From positions 1 to 11,178 of the forward strand of contig NZ_CALIII010000459.1 in NCBI RefSeq assembly GCF_938018145.1: 11,178 nt of DNA, written 5' to 3'. The stretch comes from an uncultured Campylobacter sp. (GTDB taxonomy: Bacteria; Campylobacterota; Campylobacteria; Campylobacterales; Campylobacteraceae). The notes beneath the pieces are model-generated. The model worked only from the letters and a program-made list of their open reading frames with translations, was not told where the DNA came from and ran no database searches. Numbering within the stretch: position 1 is the first letter of the stretch; every line of letters begins with the position of its first letter. The position numbers and the translations under genes were made by a program. This document shows, piece by piece, positions 6,542 to 11,178 of this stretch.

Positions 6542-7279
6542 TTAACTGTATGAAAACGGGTTTTTTGAGTTGGATATTATAGTAGGAATCGGCAAAATTT
6601 GCAAATATTTTGCAAGCGACTCCCCAAAATACCGCTCGCTCTCAAAGTGTCCGATGTCTAGCATAGTAAGATTATTTTGCACGGCGCTCATGGCTTGGTG
6701 GTACTTCAGATCCCCGGTTAAAAACACATCCGCTTTGACGCCATCTATCAAATCTCCGCCGCTTCCCGTGCAAAATGCAAGGCGCTTTATAGGCGCATTG
6801 CGGTCAAATTTTCGCCCTTTGCAAACTCTTAAATGGCTCAAATTTAGCTTTATTTTTACTCTCTCGCAAAGCTCGTCAAAGCTCAAATTTACATCCGCAT
6901 AAAGTACGAATCCATCGCGCTCTTTTGGCGTAAAGCCCAAAATTTCGCTTAGCACGTACTCGTTTAGATGGCTTAGATCATAGTTCGTGTGCATCGCGAT
7001 CAGGCTTAAATTTTTAGCCATCATTTTTGCGATTAGGCCGCTTGGATATGTGTCCAAATTTAGCGATTTTAGCCCCTTAAAAATGAGCGGATGATGCGTG
7101 ATGATGAGCGAGTTTGGCTGCACCTCGTCTAAAAGCTCATCATCGATGTCAAGGCTGAGATAAACGCGTTCCGCGCCCGTCTCAAAGGAGCCTACGAGCA
7201 GTCCGCTATTATCCCACTCCTCTTGACTCGCAAACGGGCTAATCTCGTCTAAAATTTTATAAATTTCGCCGATTTTCAT
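6542..7279 (-). CDS. Nif3/YbgI family dinuclear-metal protein
   Basis: The protein belongs to the DUF34/Nif3 family, toroidal hexamers that hold two metal ions per subunit. A GTP cyclohydrolase I-like or metal-insertion role has been suggested for members, but the true function is unsettled. With ATG at 7279 it has 245 residues, close to E. coli YbgI (247). The metal ligands are present: ITHHP (60-64, H62 and H63), AMHTNYD (95-101, with D101) and GHFESE (210-215, H211 and E215). A TTG directly before the ATG (7282) could add one residue. The nearest purine-rich site, AAGGG, lies about 13 bases before the ATG within the end of glyQ. It follows glyQ by six to nine bases and equals Cj0705 in position. 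Confidence 0.92.
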   Translation of the reverse strand: MKIGEIYKILDEISPFASQEEWDNSGLLVGSFETGAERVYLSLDIDDELLDEVQPNSLIITHHPLIFKGLKSLNLDTYPSGLIAKMMAKNLSLIAMHTNYDLSHLNEYVLSEILGFTPKERDGFVLYADVNLSFDELCERVKIKLNLSHLRVCKGRKFDRNAPIKRLAFCTGSGGDLIDGVKADVFLTGDLKYHQAMSAVQNNLTMLDIGHFESERYFGESLAKYLQILPIPTIISNSKNPFSYS

Positions 7280-7285
7280 CAAATT

Positions 7286-8164
7286 TTATTCGCCCTTCGC
7301 GTCGTTCGCGGCGTCGATGCTAGCCTTGTACGTTAGCGCACACTCTTTGGCTAGCTCGCGGATTTTTAGGATGTAGTCTTGCCTTTGCGTTACGCTGATC
7401 GCTCCGCGCGCGTCAAGGACGTTAAACGTATGCGCCGCAAGCATGCAGTAGTCATACGCCGGTAGCGAAATTTTAGCCTCCAAGCAGCGTTTGCACTCGC
7501 CGAATGCGTTTTCAAACTGGCGAAATAGCATATCTACATCCGCGACCTCGAAATTATATTTGCTCCACTCAAATTCGCCCTGCTTATGCACGTCGGCGTA
7601 GGTCACGATATTGCCGCCTCTATCGTCCCAAACGATGTCGTAGACGCTATTTACGTCCTGTAAGTACATCGCTAGTCGCTCAAGACCGTAGGTGATTTCT
7701 GCAGAAACCAGCTCGCACGCGATGCCGCCTACTTGCTGGAAATACGTAAACTGCGTCACCTCCATGCCGTCTAGCCAGACCTCCCAGCCTAGCCCCCAAG
7801 CGCCCAGCGTCGGGCTCTCCCAGTTATCCTCGACGAAGCGGATGTCGTGATTTTTCAAATTTAACCCGAGCTTTTCGAGGCTTTTTAGATAAAGCTCCTG
7901 TATGTTTTCAGGACTTGGTTTAATGAGCACCTGAAACTGATAATATGCACCCAAACGGTTTGGGTTTTCGCCGTATCTACCGTCAGTCGGACGGCGAGAG
8001 GGCGCTACGTACGCAGTCGCCCACGGCTTTGGCCCGAGGCTCCTTAAAAAAGTCGCCTGATGATAGGTGCCCGCACCCGCAGGCATATCGTAGGGCTGCA
8101 GTATCACGCAACCCTGCTCGCGCCAGTAGTTTTGCAACGTCAAAATAATCTCTGAAAACGTCAT
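7286..8164 (-). CDS. glyQ: Glycyl-tRNA synthetase alpha chain
   Basis: GlyQ is the catalytic alpha chain of the bacterial (alpha-beta)2 class II glycyl-tRNA synthetase and forms glycyl-adenylate. The 292-residue protein shows [19 protein letters not shown] (12-30), the class II motif 2 region [20 protein letters not shown] (56-75), [19 protein letters not shown] (126-144) and motif 3 TYGLERLAM (158-166). Length and sequence fit the family (303 in E. coli). The ATG at 8164 has AAGGA 6 bases upstream. The beta chain gene glyS is not adjacent; the next gene encodes the Nif3 protein. The same separation of glyQ and glyS is known in Campylobacter. It follows the AbgT gene by 20 bases without an obvious terminator. 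Confidence 0.97.
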   Translation of the reverse strand: MTFSEIILTLQNYWREQGCVILQPYDMPAGAGTYHQATFLRSLGPKPWATAYVAPSRRPTDGRYGENPNRLGAYYQFQVLIKPSPENIQELYLKSLEKLGLNLKNHDIRFVEDNWESPTLGAWGLGWEVWLDGMEVTQFTYFQQVGGIACELVSAEITYGLERLAMYLQDVNSVYDIVWDDRGGNIVTYADVHKQGEFEWSKYNFEVADVDMLFRQFENAFGECKRCLEAKISLPAYDYCMLAAHTFNVLDARGAISVTQRQDYILKIRELAKECALTYKASIDAANDAKGE

Positions 8165-8184
8165 TTTTCTTCCTTTTTAAAATT

Positions 8185-9723
8185 TTATTTTAGATAATGT
8201 ATAACCGCGCCCGGCCCCAAAGGTAGGTCAAAAGCGTACCAAACCGACATCAGTGCCGCCCACGATAGCAAAAACGCGACCGTGTAAGGCAGCATGATCG
8301 AGACTACAGAGCCGATTTTTAGCCCCTTGTCGTAGCGCTGCATAAACGCCACTATCAGCACGAAAAACGGCATCAAAGGCGTGATGATATTTGTCGTCGA
8401 GTCGCCTATCCTAAACGCAGCCTGCGTTAGCTCGGGAGAGAGGCCTAGATTCATAAACATCGGCACGAAAATAGGCGCCATCATCGCCCATTTGGCCGAA
8501 TCCACGGCGATAAATAAATTTATAAATGCGATCACGACTATAAAAACGATAATGAGGCTAAGCCCCGTTAAGCCGATATCTTTTAAGAAAACCGAGCCTT
8601 TTATAGATAGCACCAGCCCGATGTTTGAGGCGTTAAAGAGATATGTAAACTGAGCCGCGAAAAATATCAAAACCAAAAATCCCGATAGCTCGGCGACGGC
8701 TTGTTCCATAAATTTGACCGCATCGCCGCTGTTTTTTATCGTCCCGGCTCCAGCTCCGTAAGCCGCGCCCGCTACTATAAAAAACAGCATCATAAAAATG
8801 ATGATAGAGTGCATGAAAACGGACTTCGTAAAGCTCTCGCCCTCTTTTGCGCCAAAGAGCGAATTTGACGGTAAAAGCGCCGCCAGCAAAAGGACCATAA
8901 AAATAACCGACGCGATGAGTGCAAATTTTAGCCCGCGCCTTTGCTCTGCGCTTATCTCGCCGCGCTCATCTAAATTTAACGCGCCCTCAAAGCTAAATTT
9001 ACCCAGCCTAGGCTCGACGATCCTATCGGTCACGAAAGAGCCCACGATCACGATCAAAAAGGTAGAAGCTATCATAAAGTACCAATTTGCCGTAGCCAAA
9101 ACGACGTAATCAGGATTTAGCACGCTGGCTGCCTGCGTAGAAAACGCCGCAAACATCGGATCGTTCGTGCCGATTAGCAGATTTGCCGACCAGCCACCGC
9201 TAACGCCCGCAAAAGCCGCCGCCAGCCCCGCGATAGGATGACGTCCAAAACCCGCAAATAAAATAGCCCCGAGCGGTATCAGTACGACGTAGCCGACCGA
9301 GGAAGCCACGTTGGACATCACGCCCAAAAATATCACGATAGGAGTTACCCATTTTTTGGACGAATTTAGGGCGATTTTTTTAACTAGCGCCGATAAAAGC
9401 CCGGCCTTGTCCGCCACGCCGATACCCAAAATAATCGCAAAAACCACGCCAAGCGGATAAAAACCGGTGAAGTTTTTAAGCACGGACGAAACAAAAGTCC
9501 TGATACTATCAGCCGAGAGTAAATTTACGACGTTAGCGCTTAGCTGCGAGATATGACCGTCTTTGATAGCCTGATAGCTAACTCCAACGCCGAGTCTCTC
9601 TAGCACAAACGACAGCAAGGTAGTAATAACCGAAAGATAGACGAAAAGCATGGTGGGATTTGGCAGCTTGTTGCCGAATTTTTCGATAAAACTTAAGATC
9701 GATCCGTTATTTTTATTGTCCAT
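8185..9723 (-). CDS. AbgT-family transporter (p-aminobenzoyl-glutamate type)
   Basis: AbgT proteins are inner-membrane ion-coupled carriers. E. coli AbgT takes up p-aminobenzoyl-glutamate for folate synthesis, while MtrF and YdaH have been reported to export sulfonamides. This 512-residue protein (AbgT about 508, MtrF about 522) starts with the family-like FIEKFGNKLPNPTMLFVYL and has many hydrophobic segments plus GTNDPM (185-190). Residues of the substrate path described for MtrF are conserved: D188, S409, W412, P430, R438, D441 and P449, within DSAKW and RIGDSTTNIITP. Spacing between the last six equals that in MtrF. The ATG at 9723 has AGGA 6 bases upstream. It follows a GyrI-like gene by six bases. 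Direction of transport and substrate cannot be read from the sequence. Confidence 0.92.
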   Translation of the reverse strand: MDNKNNGSILSFIEKFGNKLPNPTMLFVYLSVITTLLSFVLERLGVGVSYQAIKDGHISQLSANVVNLLSADSIRTFVSSVLKNFTGFYPLGVVFAIILGIGVADKAGLLSALVKKIALNSSKKWVTPIVIFLGVMSNVASSVGYVVLIPLGAILFAGFGRHPIAGLAAAFAGVSGGWSANLLIGTNDPMFAAFSTQAASVLNPDYVVLATANWYFMIASTFLIVIVGSFVTDRIVEPRLGKFSFEGALNLDERGEISAEQRRGLKFALIASVIFMVLLLAALLPSNSLFGAKEGESFTKSVFMHSIIIFMMLFFIVAGAAYGAGAGTIKNSGDAVKFMEQAVAELSGFLVLIFFAAQFTYLFNASNIGLVLSIKGSVFLKDIGLTGLSLIIVFIVVIAFINLFIAVDSAKWAMMAPIFVPMFMNLGLSPELTQAAFRIGDSTTNIITPLMPFFVLIVAFMQRYDKGLKIGSVVSIMLPYTVAFLLSWAALMSVWYAFDLPLGPGAVIHYLK

Positions 9724-9729
9724 TTTTTC

Positions 9730-10146
9730 CTAATCTAAAACCGAGATATAAATTTTTATCTCGTCGCTGCCGTAAAGCTCAAAATCCGTTTCGTAGGCTC
9801 TTTTTAGCTTTGAGCTTTCAAAATATTTCCAAATTTCTCCCCAAAATTTCGCTACGTTATGCGGCTCGCATGGAAAGCTAAAAACGGCGTATTTACCGCT
9901 TTTTATCTCTAAAATTTCACTGCCGCAGCAAAGCGACTTCGTACCGATAAATAAATCATAAAGCCCGCTTACGCCGTTTTCGTAACTACAATAAACGCCG
10001 TAAATTTCGCTTTTACCGTCATAAAATTCTTTTGTAAATTTAGCCCACAAGGTCGGGATTTTACCGTCTCCGTTTATCTCGTCGGCATTTTTGGTGCGAG
10101 TTTTTAATCCGTAAATTTTAAAACCCTCTATCTCTAAAATTTCCAC
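9730..10146 (-). CDS. Stand-alone GyrI-like (effector-binding) small-molecule-binding protein
   Basis: The 138-residue protein resembles the GyrI-like/AraC effector-binding fold of the integron cassette protein (Cass2) type. Conserved positions include LW (33-34), IYGVYCSYE (48-56), YDLFIG (63-68), SGKYAVF (83-89), W102, W106 and DFELY (121-125), then IYISV (132-136). In related regulators (Rob, BmrR) this domain binds hydrophobic or cationic drugs, and an acidic residue in the pocket is important; E123 is a candidate. No DNA-binding domain is attached, so it may bind, sequester or sense a ligand rather than regulate directly. The start is GTG at 10146 with AAGGA 6 bases upstream. It lies two bases after the DUF3972-like gene and six before the AbgT gene. 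Confidence 0.75.
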   Translation of the reverse strand: MEILEIEGFKIYGLKTRTKNADEINGDGKIPTLWAKFTKEFYDGKSEIYGVYCSYENGVSGLYDLFIGTKSLCCGSEILEIKSGKYAVFSFPCEPHNVAKFWGEIWKYFESSKLKRAYETDFELYGSDEIKIYISVLD

Positions 10147-10148
10147 GC

Positions 10149-10622
10149 CTATTCCTTGTCGCCTTTAAAATTTTCAACCGCTTTGTTCCACATAAGTTTG
10201 TATTTTCGTTTTAAAAACTCGACTTCCTCTTGCGAATTTTTTAGCTGCCACGTTAGCGTCTCGACCGTTTTTCTATCCTCGTCGTAGAGCTCTTGCATCG
10301 AGATTAGCGCCTCTTTTAAAAATTTATTTTCGTTGCGCAGGGTCTCTAGCGTCTCGTCTTTGGCATCAAGCACCTTTTCGTGTAAATTCAGTATCGTGCC
10401 AATCGTCTTTTCTACGAAGCTAAAGCCATCCGCGCCGATCTGGGGCGCAGGTACGGCCACGACGCTAGGCACCACGCTCATCGTGCCTTGGCTAGCTTCT
10501 ATGAGGATTTCGCCGCCTTCTTCTTTCGTATTTAGCACGCCGCGGTTTATCATCCCCTCGATCACCTCGCGCTCTAGGTGCACGAGCTTGCAAAATTCGT
10601 CTATGCTTAAGTATGTCTGCAT
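10149..10622 (-). CDS. DUF3972-like protein: HTH-like N-terminus and coiled coil
   Basis: This 157-residue protein resembles an uncharacterised family conserved in Campylobacter (C. jejuni Cj0703, also beside purE, from memory). Residues 3-45 (TYLSIDEFCKLVHLEREVI, then INRGVLNTKEEGGEILIE) look like a MerR/excisionase-type winged helix. A Val/Pro-rich linker (49-66) follows. From about 70 to 147 the sequence is heptad-like and charged (LHEKVLDAKDETLETLRNEN and beyond), suggesting a coiled coil. It could be a DNA-binding or scaffold protein; no function is established. The ATG at 10622 has AAAGGAG 7 bases upstream. It follows purE by ten bases and precedes the GyrI-like gene by two. Confidence 0.85.
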   Translation of the reverse strand: MQTYLSIDEFCKLVHLEREVIEGMINRGVLNTKEEGGEILIEASQGTMSVVPSVVAVPAPQIGADGFSFVEKTIGTILNLHEKVLDAKDETLETLRNENKFLKEALISMQELYDEDRKTVETLTWQLKNSQEEVEFLKRKYKLMWNKAVENFKGDKE

Positions 10623-10632
10623 CTTTGCTCCT

Positions 10633-11130
10633 TTAGGCGAGTAAAACTTCCACCTTCGCCGAGTCCTCTTCTACCTGTTTGGCTTTCGTTGCTCGGTCGG
10701 CTTTTAGCATTTCGTCTAGATTTTGGTCGTTTAGAGCCAAAATTTGCAGTGCCAGATAGGCTGCATTTACTGCGCCGGCCTTACCGATAGCGACTGTACC
10801 CACAGGCATGCCGCCGGGCATCTGCACGGTCGAATAAAGCGCATCCACGCCGCTAAGCGCGGAGCCTGCCATCGGTATGCCGATCACCGGGCGAGTGGTG
10901 TTTGCCGCGATAGCGCCCGCTAGATGCGCCGCCATGCCGGCTGCCGCGATAAAGACCTGCGCGCCTTTTTCCTCGGCTGCAGCGACGTATTCGCTAGTTC
11001 GCTTTGGGCTTCTGTGCGCGGAGCTAATGATTAGCTCATAAGGGATGTTAAATTTTTCAAGCACCTTTGCCGCCTCGCTAACTACGTCGTAGTCGCTCTT
11101 GCTTCCCATTATAATTGAAACAAATTTCAT
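10633..11130 (-). CDS. purE: 5-(carboxyamino)imidazole ribonucleotide mutase
   Basis: PurE class I moves the carboxylate of N5-CAIR to C4 of the imidazole ring in purine synthesis, as an octamer in the cytoplasm. The 165-residue protein has all landmark motifs: MGSKSD (8-13), SAHRSPKR (37-44, including H39), AAAGMAAHLAG (62-72), PVIGIP (81-86) and QMPGGMPVGTVAIG (103-116). Its length fits class I. purK, which supplies N5-CAIR, is not in the window. The ATG at 11130 has AGAGGA 6 bases upstream. The start overlaps the stop of an upstream frame in ATGA, so purE is probably translated together with the gene beyond the right edge. The coding DNA is much GC-richer than the rimM end of the window. 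Confidence 0.97.
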   Translation of the reverse strand: MKFVSIIMGSKSDYDVVSEAAKVLEKFNIPYELIISSAHRSPKRTSEYVAAAEEKGAQVFIAAAGMAAHLAGAIAANTTRPVIGIPMAGSALSGVDALYSTVQMPGGMPVGTVAIGKAGAVNAAYLALQILALNDQNLDEMLKADRATKAKQVEEDSAKVEVLLA

Positions 11131-11178
11131 TTTATTTCCTCTCTTAAAAAGCTAAATTTAGGCAGTCTAGCACCCAAA
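11127..11178 (-). CDS. C-terminal tail of an upstream gene (5' part outside window)
   Basis: An open frame enters from the right edge and reads LGARLPKFSFLREEIK before a TGA at 11129-11127 that overlaps the purE ATG by four bases. The same ATGA coupling is used elsewhere in this operon, which supports it being real. In C. jejuni the gene before purE is a U32-family peptidase (Cj0701, from memory), so this may be its C-terminus. Sixteen residues are too few to identify it. Confidence 0.45.
   Translation of the reverse strand, partial: LGARLPKFSFLREEIK

Noticed and set aside
7945..8148. Plus-strand Arg/Pro-rich frame opposite glyQ
   Set aside because: Composition is what the reverse strand of GC-rich coding DNA gives; it is fully covered by GlyQ.
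1..11178. Search for tRNA, 4.5S RNA, CRISPR repeats, IS ends, phage or toxin-antitoxin genes
   Set aside because: No cloverleaf, direct-repeat array, transposase or toxin-like frame was found; the gaps are too short or too AT-rich to hold them.

Overview
The window looks like a core chromosomal segment of an epsilonproteobacterium, most likely a Campylobacter of the higher-GC oral group (C. showae, C. rectus, C. curvus or C. concisus type). This rests on three things: the Campylobacter-like proteins (a DUF3972-type protein, an HP0958/FlgZ-like zinc-ribbon protein, a ~380-residue Kdo transferase), the very frequent word TAAATTTA, and a gene order that matches, from memory, the C. jejuni Cj0702-Cj0714 block. 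The species assignment is inference.

Every supported gene lies on the minus strand, so transcription runs from right to left. Fifteen complete genes and two partial ones fill almost all of the sequence, usually with 0-20 bases between them or short overlaps. No stretch over 300 bases lacks a gene. There are no tRNAs, rRNAs, CRISPR arrays, IS elements or phage genes.

In order of transcription: a 17-codon tail of an upstream gene; purE (purine synthesis); a DUF3972-like coiled-coil protein; a stand-alone GyrI-like ligand-binding protein; an AbgT-family transporter; glyQ (glycyl-tRNA synthetase alpha chain); a Nif3/YbgI-type metal protein; a FlgZ-like zinc-ribbon coiled-coil protein; waaA/kdtA (Kdo transfer to lipid A); and an RluA-type pseudouridine synthase. 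A 66-base gap with a possible promoter then leads to ffh (signal recognition particle GTPase). A 67-base gap holding a 17-pair hairpin separates ffh from the classical rpsP-khpA-rimM-trmD-rplS ribosome/tRNA-modification block. A strong stem-loop follows rplS. After a 142-base AT-rich gap, a separate cupin-domain gene starts and runs off the left edge.

The theme is mainly translation and its maturation (S16, L19, RimM, TrmD, KhpA, GlyQ, pseudouridine synthase) and protein targeting (Ffh), with envelope (WaaA) and purine (PurE) genes attached. The part that stands out from the conserved order is the GyrI-like/AbgT pair between the DUF3972-like gene and glyQ. It looks like an accessory transport module placed inside a core operon. 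I see no clearly novel multi-gene system. The most interesting points are that module, the ffh-rpsP hairpin, the altered GTPase motifs in Ffh, and several non-ATG starts.
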